NCBI RefSeq assembly: GCF_019578655.1
Contig: NC_063265.1
Location: forward strand, 21,128,285 to 21,192,284
Origin: Ricinus communis
Taxonomy: Eukaryota > Streptophyta > Magnoliopsida > Malpighiales > Euphorbiaceae
Length of the DNA: 64,000 bases
Reading direction: 5' to 3'
Part shown: positions 1 to 12,200 of the stretch, piece by piece
Layout of the letters: every line of letters begins with the position of its first letter
Position numbering within the stretch: position 1 is the first letter of the stretch
Notes under the pieces: generated by a model
The model's database searches: none
What the model saw: the letters and a program-made list of their open reading frames with translations, nothing else
What the model was told of the DNA's origin: nothing
Program-made: the position numbers and the translations under genes

Positions 1-57
1 TTTGGAAATTTTAGTTGGCTCCCCACCTCACCTAATTCTCAAGTCTTGACCACTTGC

Positions 58-69
58 ACTATAAGTAGG
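58..69 (+). promoter_or_regulatory. Possible TATA element of the pyruvate kinase gene
   Basis: The sequence ACTATAAGTAGG lies about 60-70 bases before the ATG at 130, a normal distance for a plant core promoter with a short leader. It is followed by a pyrimidine-rich CT stretch typical of plant 5' leaders. No transcript data are available, and the promoter continues beyond the left edge of the window. Confidence 0.35.
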
Positions 70-98
70 TCTTGCATGCAGCATTCACTCACTCTATC

Positions 99-118
99 CT
101 CTCTCTCTCTCTCTCTCT
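99..118 (+). repeat. (CT)n microsatellite in the 5' leader
   Basis: Ten uninterrupted CT units lie a dozen bases before the start codon of the pyruvate kinase gene. Pyrimidine-rich tracts like this are frequent in plant 5' untranslated leaders. Its length is likely to vary between individuals. Confidence 0.8.
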
Positions 119-129
119 TAATATAAACA

Positions 130-201
130 ATGCAAGGAGGACATATGGTTGTTGAAGAGCCTCTTAGGCTCTCCTCGATTCTAACTCCCTCAAAACCAGT
201 A

Positions 202-232
<31 letters not shown>

Positions 233-3200
233 CACCACTCTATCAAATAATACACTAATGTGCACATATACTTGTTATTATTATCAACTAGGACACCACT
301 ACAATACATAATTTATGGTGCTGAGCCCACATTCTCACTTATTTATACATGTTTATCTATGTATATATACATATGTTCCGACACACACACAAATGCAAGT
401 GTTAGGTAAGACTGATTACTAGTGTAAAAAAAGAAGAAGAAAACCATACCTTAAAAAAAAAAAAAAAAGACACGTAAAAGGCTTTCTATCCACTACTCTA
501 TCTAGTAGCCATATTTCAATACGGCCCGAAATTAAATTGTATTATCTCAATTGATACTAAAATTGGCTTAATGGGTATTAGAGTTGTCTCCAGCAATGTG
601 CTAAAGCAATTGATCTCATTTAAAAAACTAATGATTCAAAATGTACTACTTTCTTTTATTAAATATATTAAGATGTACTAAGTAAAGGCCAAATAATTGT
701 CTCATCACAGATCTAAATGTCAAGCAATTTTTCAGTTTTATGGTACTAAATTTTTCTTCAAGTAATCTTACTCCAGTAATTAAGCTTTTTTATCGTCGGT
801 TTCGTTCCAAAGGGAAGCAATAAATGATTCTTCTTCCTATCTCAGTCACCATATCTTTTGATACTATTGAAAATGCAGAAAAATAAGAAGTAATGCAGTT
901 GTCACTAAGAAAATCCTTCTTAGTTTTACTTAATGAAGCAACTGAAAACTTTAGTTTGAAGGGGCATTTGGAAATCTTAGTTTTAGAATTAGTTTAAAAT
1001 GCAATTGCAGATGGATAGCAGTATGTTCAGAGCAAAAATTATATATAGGAAAGCTTCAAAGCTTCATCATTTCTATTGATGGATGGAACCTTCATGTATA
1101 GTAGCCATATTCAACAGTTCCATATCTTTTAGAAGCACCTTAAGAGACAGATGAACTGCTTGCAGTATGATCATTCTTTCCATTCAAACAACCCTCCAAG
1201 GATCTAATGCAAACTACTTAAACTACTAACAAAACTTCGCCTTCATTATTGTCCCTCCTGGTTCATCGCTTAGGTTGGATCACAGAATGATGCTTATTGA
1301 TCAATGATTAATAGAGAACAAGAATACTTGTCCTGAGATGCTGCTATTTTGGAACATGCAGAGCTATTTACCTTCACTAACCAAAATAGTTGGAACACTT
1401 GGACCCAAGTCACGTTCTGTTGAAACCATTGAGGCTTGTCTTAATGCAGGAATGTCAGGTGATTGTTGTGCTTTTCCATTATTCATTTTCCTAATTTCGC
1501 TCAAAATCTTACACTATGGTCAATGGTTTTTCCCTTTTCCCTTCTATGCTATCAGTTGCACGGTTTGACTTTTCATGGTTGGATGTGGACTATCACCAAG
1601 AAACTCTCAACAATTTAAGGCAAGCTATGAGAAATGCTAAGAAACTATGTGCTGTAAGTAGAAGATTACACATTTCTGACCTTAACGTTCTCTACCTGTA
1701 ATTGAAGTCGATAAATGTACTAAATTACAAATTGGACAATTTTTCATCCTGGGATTACTGAAGCAGAATGATTATTGCCATGGACTGAATTTTTGCAACT
1801 TTTCTCTGCAATCATTCCTGTTCAGGTAATGGTGGACACAGTTGGCCCTGAACTTCCAATATGTAACCAAACTGTGAAACAAATTGAGCTAAAGGCTGAT
1901 AACCGTGTGACAATTACTTCAGATGTTTCCAAAGAACCATCCGCAGAGATCTTGCCTGTTAACTTTTCTGGACTTTCGCAGGTATATGTTCGATGACAGG
2001 AATATGTTATTTGGAACATTTTTTTTCCTGAAATAAGTTTTCTACTTGAAGGAAATAGGTTGATGTTTTCCTCATCTTTACAATTTCTACTGTACTGTAT
2101 GTTGACATATTAGCTTGAAGGTAAATGTATATGCATATGTAGAGGCTGCCATCTATCCAAACATAGAGCATTTGCATCATTCATTAGTCTCATTTTCTTG
2201 ATTTCTTTCTTGCTTCCAGTTATTCTTTTTTATTACTTTCTTTTTGAATTACAGATTCTTAAGAAGGGTGACACAGTTTTTCTTGGACAGTATCTCTTCA
2301 CAGGAAGTGAAAACACCTCTGTATGGCTCGAGGTGAAAATTCCATTTGAAACCATCTCACTGCTTGTTTAAATCTCTATGTCTGATGGTCAGGTTCATCT
2401 GCTAATTTCTTTGCTTGATATTCAGGTTCTAGAGACAAATGGTAAAGATGTCGTTTGCCTTGTAAAAAACACTGCCACTCTTACAGGATTTGTATTAATG
2501 CATATTTCACAAGTTCTTTCCAGTTTGCCAACTTTAACAGATAATGATAAAAAGGTACATTTAATTCCTGGCAAACTTTTATTCTCCTCTGCCTTCTATA
2601 CCTATCCATTTGTCAGAGCAGTTAAGGGTAATGCATCCAAGCTTGACTGAGGTTTTACTTTAGTGCCATGGCCTGCCTTCTGAATTCTTTTTCTTTGTCC
2701 CTTATTTCTTGATATGACAGGTTATTTCAGAATGGGGTTCTTGTAACAATGTTGATATTATATCTCTATCTTATACTCGCAATGTTGAAGATGTGAGAGA
2801 GGTTAGTCCATAATTTTTACACACTGGATTTTTGTTTTTGTTGTTACTGCTGTTTGAACCGAGACTCATTGCTTTCTCATCAAGAAGTTTGCTGTAGTTG
2901 AAAAGAAAGACAGTGTTGTTTCTTTGCGAAATAGTTTGTTCTGTTAATTTCATGGAAAGATAAGCTAATCATGCATAATTGTTCTTTTTGCAGCTTAGAG
3001 CTTTCATTAAAACACATAGTCTTCATGAAACTCAAGTATTTGCCAAAATTGAAACTGTGGAGGTGAGCTAATGAAGTAATCACATATTGTATAATGGTAT
3101 TTTATGGCTATTGTATATATAACTTTTGTCACTATTATTTGTAGTTGTTTCTTCTGTAATGCTTTAATTGGTGGCATATGGCATCAGGGTTTGAAGCACT

Positions 3201-6200
3201 TTGATGAGATACTTCAGGAAGCAGATGGCATTATCCTCGGACGTGGAAATTTAGGAATAGATCTTCCTCCAGAAAAGGTTAGTAACTTTTTCCATAATTG
3301 CAGAAAATCTTGTCAGCATTTGTGCTTTATTTTCATTGGCATAATCTTCCACTGTGAATTGTTTTGTTTAGTGAGTAATGATAGCATTGGTTATGACTTA
3401 ATGGACGAAGATGAGAGTTGTACTGAAAGAATTGAAAAAGAAAACTGGATTCTAATGATGATTACTCAGGATGTTCCAAGAACCGACATCTACTTTCTTA
3501 ACAACTTAGACTGTGAATGGATTGAGAATAATGTAAAAAGAAGAAAAGGAAATATTAGGAGAATTAGTTCTAATCGTGTTTGGCTAATAAAATTTCTTAA
3601 GAGGAGAAGAGTTTGGGATGTAAACCGTTGAAATTAATTATACTTCAATTTAGGGTGTAAGAAGTTTCACCTCACAAAAAGAAACTAAAATCTAATTAAT
3701 TATCATTTTTATATCTATTATTGTAATAAAAAATAATAATTCCTCATTCCTTTTAATGATTGTATTTATGTAACCAAACACAATAGGATAATTATTTTTT
3801 CTTCTCTTTCCTTCAACTCCTTTCCTTTCCTTTAAATTACTTTCCCTTTCCCTTCTCTCTTCATTACTATGCACACTGTTAATACGGGATAATAACATAA
3901 ATGATGACTAAATTTTATATTTAGTTTCATTTTAGTTATAAAATTTTAATTTGTTTCATTTCAATCATTCAATTTTGATTTTGGTTGCAATTTAGTCACC
4001 TTACCAATAAAAAATTGACAGGTCATATTTTTTTTTCTTAATTATTTTTACTACATGTTGATTTTTTATTTGCAAAGTGACTAAATTGAAACAAGATTAA
4101 AGTTGGATAACTGAAATGAAACAAATTAAAGTTTTGTGCCTAAAATGAAACTAAATGCAAAGTTCAGTGACCATTTATATTATTATCCCGCATTAATACA
4201 GATTAAGCTTTTATTAACTAGATCATTTCAAGATGATAAGAGAGAATAAAAATTTCTGATGTTATTTTTACCACATGTTTGATCTTTTGTTTGCGAAGTG
4301 ACTAAATTGAAACAAAATTAAAGTTGGATGACTGAAATGAAATAAATTAAAATTTTGTGATTAAAATGAAACTAAATGCAAAGTTCAGTAACCATTTATA
4401 TTATTATCCCGCATTAATACAGATTAAGCTTTTATTAACTAGATCATTTCAAGATAATAAAGAAAGAATAATTTTTTTTGATGTTTTATTGATGCGAAGT
4501 TACACCTATAATATATATATAAGTTGGCACAGTCTAGATTAGAAAGAATCTAAGTTAGGAAGAAAATTAAGAATCCTAATTAAGTATATATAATCCCTAT
4601 AATTAAGGAATTATTTACTTCTATTCTATTATGTAACTCTCCTCCTCAAGCTTATGCATAAATTTCAATGATGCCTAGCTTGTTACAAATGTAGTTGACA
4701 CGTGCTCCATTGAGAGCTTTCATAAAGATATCTTCTAGTTGTTCTCTAGCTTTCATGTGCCCTGTAGAGATCATATTTTGCTGCATCTCTTTAAAAATGA
4801 AAAGGCGGTCAATCTAAATATGCTTAACGTTCATGAAACACAAGATTCGAAGTGATACGAAGAGCAACTTAATTATCACACCACAATTTTGCTGGAATTG
4901 AATCTTGAATCCAATTTAGTCAATAGTTGATATATCCATGGGTGTCAGACTTGGCCCAGCCCAGCCGGTTGAACCGAGAACTGGCACTATGTCCGAGTTG
5001 AACAACCTATATAACCCATTTTAAATAAACCTGCCAAAAACCTGCCGACCCAATTGAGTAGACCGATGACCCGACGACCTAGTCATAGGTCACACGAGTT
5101 TGGTGAATTTGATTTAAAAAAAAATTAATTAACACAATATACTTTTATTAATCAAATAGTGTCGTTTTGACAAGACATATAAACACTAAAAAAACCCTAA
5201 TTATATCTTGTATTAGCTTTTTCTTTATTCAATTTCTAAATTTTGCATTTCAAAAAAATTTATTATCTTCTCTTCAATCAATTAATGTATTGAGAAATAT
5301 TGACTAAATTTTTGAGTCGAAAAGATTAAAAATTTAGCCAAAGCTAGTAATATTAATATACAATTTATGCAAAGATTAAAATTATAAGTAAAAGGAGTTT
5401 GTGATCACTTACTTGAGTATCTTTTAATAACTAAGTTTGTGATTGAAATTTTTCTATGGGAAATGGATATTAATATTTGTTAAATATTATATTTTATTAG
5501 ATTTAATTATTAGGTAATATTAAAAATTATATTGTCTAAAGTGTCTTTAAACAATACATACCTTTATGCAGCATCATATATAAATATTTATACATATATT
5601 TTTAGTTACCGGCTCAACCCCAGTTGGACCTCTGACCCTTGACTTTTGCATTATTTGGGTCAATGTCCAAGCCAGGTCTAAATGATATATCTATATTATC
5701 TCACCCACGGATTGCGCTATAATTCTATATTTTGATTTTATACTAGATATGGACACGACATTCTACTTCTACTCTTCTAAGAAATCAAATTTCCTCTTAT
5801 AAATATGCAATGGCCAGTAGTTGATCTCCAATTAATCTTAGAACATGCCCACTCTGCGTACGGAAAATATTAAATATTAGTGTTTCCAGGATTTTTATGC
5901 AGTATTCCTCGTCTAAGAGCGTCCTTTAAGTAACATAAGATTTGTTCCAAAGCTGTCTAATGACTAACTGTGGAGTAGACATGAAATGGCTTACAACACT
6001 AATAGAGTAAGCAATATTTAGGCGAGTTACAATCAAATAGTTCAATTTGCCAACCAATCTCCTATATTTCTCAGGATCTTCAAATAAGTCTTCATTTGTT
6101 GTAAGTTGAAGATTAGGAAGCATTGACTCACTTCGTGTTTGGCCCTTAACTTTCCATTCTTAGTTAACAAGTCTAGCACACACTTCCTCTGAGACAGGAA

Positions 6201-9200
6201 AATGCACTTATTGCTTCTTATTACCTTAATTCCCAAAAAGTACTTCACCACCCCTAAATCTTTTGTTTGAAACTAACGGTAAACAAATGATTTTAAAGAT
6301 AAGATTATCATTGTATCACTAATAGTAATTACAACATCATCTATGTACACAAACAAGAAGAATAATGGCAATGCAGATTGTCTATAGAAAACTGAGTGAT
6401 CATACTTGCTCTTATGCATGCCAAATTGTTCAACTAGCTAATTAAATTTTCTAAACCAGGCCTGAGGGCTCTGTTTCAATCCATATAAGGATCTATGAAG
6501 ATGAAAAATCTTCCCACAACCCCCTGAGCAACAAACCCAAGTGGTCGCTCTATATACACCTCTTTCACAAAATCACCCTATAAGAAAAGCATTCTTGATA
6601 TCTAACTGGTGCAAAGACCAATCATGAGTAGCTTCCATAGAAATGAATAAACAAACTGAGATTTGGCAACAAGGGTGAAAGTATCTAAGTAGTCCACATC
6701 ATAAGTGTGAGCATAACCTTTAACAATAAGATGAGTTTTTAGACGTGCTACTAATCTATCAAAATTGAACTTTACTGCAAATACCCATTTACATCCAACA
6801 TCCTTTTATCTTGCAGGAAAGCTCACTAAATTTGAAGTACCATTAGCATATAAAGCATTCATCTCTTGTATTATAGATAAATGCCATCTAGTATGAGATA
6901 ATTAGGCTTCAGTAACAATCTTAAGAGTACAGACAGAATTAAGAGATGCAATGAAAGGACAAGAAAAAGAAGGCAAGTGATCATACGAAACAAAAGAGGA
7001 AATATGATAATTGCATTTATAAGCACCTTTATGAAGGGCAATTAGTAAATCAAGATCAGTGATCTCTAGATTTGATGAATGAAACCAATGTTGGACATGG
7101 ATCAGATGAATCTCGTCGTCTGGAATAGTCCTGGTGAAGAGGTGGTTTTGGCAAGGGTGGTGGTGGGGAGCGAGGTTGGAGGTTATGGTGGTGTAGGAGT
7201 CGTATTAGTGGATTGACATGTGATCTCATAAACTAGTAGGTCATCGTGCTCCCCTTTAGTAATAAGTGCAAAAGTAGAAAAGAAGGGGAGATGTTCTAAA
7301 AAAGAATATCAGCTGACAAAAGATACCTTTTAAGACTAGAACGAAACACCGATACCTTTTTCGCAAACAAAAATAATCCAGAAAAACGTATTTTAAAGAC
7401 TTAAGATCTAATTTAGTTACCCGAGGACGAACATCATAGACAAAGCATGTATTGCAAAGAATTCTAAGTTCAATGAGAAACACATATTATTAGGAAAAAG
7501 CACATTATCAGGGGTCTCACCACGTGGAATATAAGATGGCATGCAATTAATATAAAAAACATGTAGAGACCATATCAGTCCAAAATGGTTTTGGGACATG
7601 CATTTAGAATAGGAGAGTTCTAACTATTTTAAAAAGATGTCTATTTTTTCTTTTTAGCTACACTATTTTGAGATAGTGTATCAACACGAGGATTAGTTAA
7701 GGATGTCATTCTGAAGCATAAATATTTGGAAAGAAATGGAAAATTATTTGTGGCATTATCACTTTTCAGTACATGTACAAAAATATTAAACTTTGATTTA
7801 ATTTCAGCATAAAATGCATTAAAATATGAAAAATTTAAAAAATAATTTTTCATTAAATAAAATCAAGTTATTCTAGAAAAATCATTCACAAAAGTCATAA
7901 AATATTTAAAACAAGTATTAAAAAAAAAAAGATACGAAATCCAAAAATCTGAATGAATTATCTCAAATGGAAAGCTAATTCATTTATAGTTTCGAGAAAC
8001 TAATAAAAAACGACAATATTTTAAAGAGGATGCATTGTAAAATTGAGGGCACAACTTCTTCAAAAGAGACAAAGATGGGACATTATGAATATCTCAACTG
8101 ACAATGTGCTTCAAAATGCTACAAGACACTGGAGCAAGCAACAAACTTGGGTACCTTGCTATCAAGACAGTAAAGACCACTTAATTCATATCCTCTACCC
8201 ATAATTTACTTTGTCATAAGATCCTCAAATACATAGTAATAAAAGAATAATGAGATACAACAATTGAGGATACGAGTAAATTTGCCACGGATATCAAATT
8301 GAAAGAAATTATAATAAATTTAGTAAAGTAGATAACAAAACTAATGGAGTTAGGTGAACAATGCCAGAACCAAGAACTGAAGCGGCAGAGCCATCAGCTA
8401 GAATAACAGTACAAGGAAAAGTGTGTGATTAAAAAGCGGAGAAGATACTAGAATTACTTGTATGTGTTCCATGGCATCATAATCAATCACTCATTGGGAG
8501 GAGAAAAAAAGGAGACACGTGTTTGATTTATCTGAATTGGCGATAGCCGTAATAGACTAGGTTGAGTTCTTCAATGCTTCTTGGGACTGAGTAAACTTAG
8601 CAACTCTACTGCAGAAACTGTAATAGTCTGTTCAGAGGTTGGGTTAGGAGAAGTTGCAACATGAGCAGAGGAAGAAGTCCTAGATTTATTTAGCAGCTTA
8701 CGGCACGTGCGTTTAGTGTGACCCTTCTCATGACAGTAATAACATTCGACTTTTCTTACATCCTGATTTCGGCAACCTATCCCTGCATCTTAATTCCTAC
8801 TCTCTCGATTGCCTGTACCTCTTCCTCTGTTATTATTTCTAGAATTTGACTTTCCATTCTCAGGCCCACTGGTATGACTAACAAAAGCACTGGAGGGAAC
8901 AAGGGCACTAGTATGTGTGTGAAGAACTATGGTAAAGGCTTCATGCAGAGAGGAAACCTCAGCCCTGGAAAGAATATAGGATTTGGCAACCTCATACTGG
9001 GAATTAAGAACTGCTAAAAAATTCATAACTGCCATCTGCTCACGTTGAGTCTGTTGCACCTTAACATCAGTACTGAAGGGTAACAAGTCATTTAATCCTT
9101 CATAGGCCCTTATGCAGTGATTGCTCTTTTTGTTCAGCACGACAAAATTCCTTACAAACCTGATAAATATATGAGAGATTTCGTTTCCCAGAATACACAA

Positions 9201-12200
9201 ATTCTAAATACTCCATCAATTCTTTGACATATTTATAATGATTGATCAAACTAATTATTTCTGTTTCAATAGAATTCTTGATACTTGGGAACAGGCGGGC
9301 ATCATTTCTAAGCCACTCTTTACGAGTGTTATCTGTCGGTGGATTCTCTACCAAGTGATTATCTTTAGAAATACTGCGTAAATAAATTCTAATAGTCTTG
9401 TACCAATCTAGGAAATTAGAACCGGTTAATTTATGGTCGGTAATCTTGAACGTTACAGGAATGACATCCGTAACAAGTAGGTTCTTTTGCTCTTCAGTCA
9501 TAGTAACAGACCCATAAAATTCCAAATATCAATTTGGAACTCCCAAATCCAAATATGTGCTGCAATATCTACTGGAATTTCAGTGACAGAGACCAAAAAA
9601 AATGGGACACAAGAAACTGGTTAATAAGGCGTGTAGAACACCGGAGGATTGGATGAGAAGGGGCGACGCTGGAGAGCTTGACCGGAGAAGAAGCTGGAGT
9701 CCCACGCGAAGACAGAAAACTGAATCGGTGCGTGAGGCTCACGCGTCGGTCGTCTGGTGGCCGGACTTCAGGGGATCGCCTGTCGGCAGGTGGTACTGCT
9801 CTTGGTGCCGGCTTTGATGCCAGATGATCACGTTCAAGGGTGATCTGAGGAAGCACAGCAGCCACTCACTAGGCAGCCGAGAAAGAAGGCCACTGGGTAG
9901 CAAAGAAGAAGATGAAAAAGAATTCTGAGGAGTTATGCTCTGATACCATGTAACAGTTCGGAGAGGAAAAGAATTTCTGACTAGGAAGAAAAATAAGAAT
10001 CCTAATTAAGTATATACAATCCCCATAATTAAGGAATAATTTACTTCTATCCTATTCTGTAACAATGATTAGTCAGAATGTTCCCTTCCTAGAACCAACA
10101 TCTATTTTCTTAACAACTTAATGCAGATTAAGCTTTTATTAACTGGACCATGAATTCAAGATGACAAAATCTCTTTTCTAAGAACTCAGTTTCTAAAGCT
10201 TCTTTATTTTGGCCTAATTGTATATTGCAGTCGAAATCATTATATGATTGAAGAGACCTACTTAACTGGCTTTCTTGAGAAGGATTAGGAGGATATCTTG
10301 TTCTCCAAACTGCACTTCTCTACTATCTTTATGTCTTATGTTTTCTCTATTATCTGAAAGTCAAGTAAATGTCAAAACCATGAGAAGATTTTTTTATCCG
10401 AGTAATTTTTGTGATCTCTCTACTTCAGGTTTTTTTGTTCCAGAAATCTGCTGTGTACAAGTGTAACATGGCAGGGAAACCTGTCATAATATCTCGAGTA
10501 GTCGATAGCATGACTGCAAATCTACGACCAACTCGTGCAGAAGCAACTGATGTTGCCAATGCTGTTCTCGATGGTATGGAAGTTGACAAGTTTAATATAG
10601 CTCTCTTAATTTCTTGGCCACTCAATGCTGTTGTTATTATTATAATTTGTCTCCTGCATAATTACTTAGGTGCTGATGGTATATTATTGGGTGCTGAGAC
10701 ACTTAGAGGTCTATATCCAATTGACACAATAAGAACTGTGGGAAGAATTTGTGCGGAGGTGAGTACAGGAGCTCTTTATCAGCAAATCATTATACATTCA
10801 TGTAAAATATCATATATGTTTGGAAGCCCGAAATAGTGGAAATGGAGGTCAAATTAGTAGAAAGGCAGCAGGAAAGAAACACAGCAGTCATTTCTATGAC
10901 TGCAAATGTTCTTGAAGTAATTGAACTTGTATATAAAACTACATGTTCTTGCTATAGTTTAGAAATATTCAGAATGGTGAATTGTCAAGGAAATGAAGAA
11001 ATCCAAAAGATTACTTGTTTCTGTTAATTCCAGGAAGTTCCTGTTTGGTGCTTCTGTTTTGGTCCTACGCACAGATTTGGGTCATTGATTGAAGTTGGCA
11101 CTTTGATAGTTGGCAGCTACAAATTGCAAACTGGAATTTTCAATTCAAACTTGTAAAAGCATCACAGTTTGTTATATAACACACTTTCAGTTTTCAAAGA
11201 TCAAGTGCAGCCTAGTCACTTCCTGATCAATACCAGTTAGTGTTAGCCTTGGCCGTTAACATTGAAGTCTGAATGTTGTTTGAGGTCATTATATACTAAT
11301 TCCTAATTTATCTAACTACTATGTACTCAGGTGTTTTTATTATTTGTATACTATAGGCTGAAATCGTGTGCAATCATTCTTTTCACTTTAAGAGAATCAG
11401 CAGGCATGTTGGAGAGCCTATGTCTCATGCTGAATCTGTCGCTTCATCAGCGGTATCTTTCTATCATAATCATATGAAAACTGAGTAGTTCTCAAACTCC
11501 TTTCTATTACTATGCAACGTTCGCTGATGATAAATATGTTCCTTGAAGGTACGTGCTGCTATTAAGGTCAAGGCTCCACTGATTGTTGTGTTCACATCCT
11601 CCGGCGCAGCACCCAGGTACTCTTTTACATTTCTTATACAGTTCTTGTAATCTGATAGAGGCTAACTAAATGAGAAATGGGAAATTAGCAGCTGACTCTT
11701 TCAAATTCATACTGTTAGGTTGATTGCAAAGTATAGGCCACCAGTACCTGTGTTTGCTGTTGTCATTCCTCGTCTTAGATCGAATTCGTTGAAATGGAGT
11801 TTTACTGGCTCAGCAGAGGTACATGAAGCTCTTTTTACCATTTTGGTGGTAGAACTCATCAGAGATTTCTTGCATTTTTTGCTGCTAAGCTTACAGTTTC
11901 TTTTGTAAGCATGTTTTGTGATCATTGAATTCTCATGTTCAGGCTCGTCAATTGCTCGGTGTGAGAGGAGTTTACCCTATTTTGGCTAGTCCCCTTGTGG
12001 TAAGCCTTTGTAACAATCCTTGTTCAGAAATTCTCGACTGAAGATTGAGCTTACTAGCAAGTTCTTTCTTCTTTTTGCTGATAAATCTTGTGTTTTCTTT
12101 TCTATGAGCAGGCAACTTCAGGTGCTTCAAGTGAAGTATCAACACTAAAAGTTGCTCTAGATCATGGGAAATCTGTGGGATTACTCAAGCCTAATGACCA

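Larger units (their letters stand above)
4525..10064 (-). mobile_element. Decayed Ty1/copia LTR retrotransposon in pyruvate kinase intron 9
   Basis: The element lies antisense to the host gene. Short LTRs of about 114-116 bp occur at 4525-4638 (3' LTR) and 9949-10064 (5' LTR). A primer-binding site complementary to initiator Met tRNA lies at 9937-9948 and a polypurine tract at 4639-4652. On the minus strand the order is gag, degenerate protease, integrase, reverse transcriptase, RNase H, which is the copia order. Frameshifts and stops are abundant, so it is inactive. A second element splits the RNase H region. The 5 bases next to the two LTRs do not match, and pieces of intron are repeated on both sides, so the insertion has been rearranged. 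Confidence 0.9.

Noticed and set aside
9569..9865. 98-codon minus-strand ORF in the copia 5' leader and its + strand shadow
   Set aside because: It lies between the primer site and gag and has a low-complexity Pro/Arg/Ser composition. I treat it as untranslated leader.
10058..10070. Target-site duplication for the copia element
   Set aside because: The bases after the right LTR (ATGAT) do not match those before the left LTR (TAAGT). The flanks are rearranged, so no duplication is claimed.
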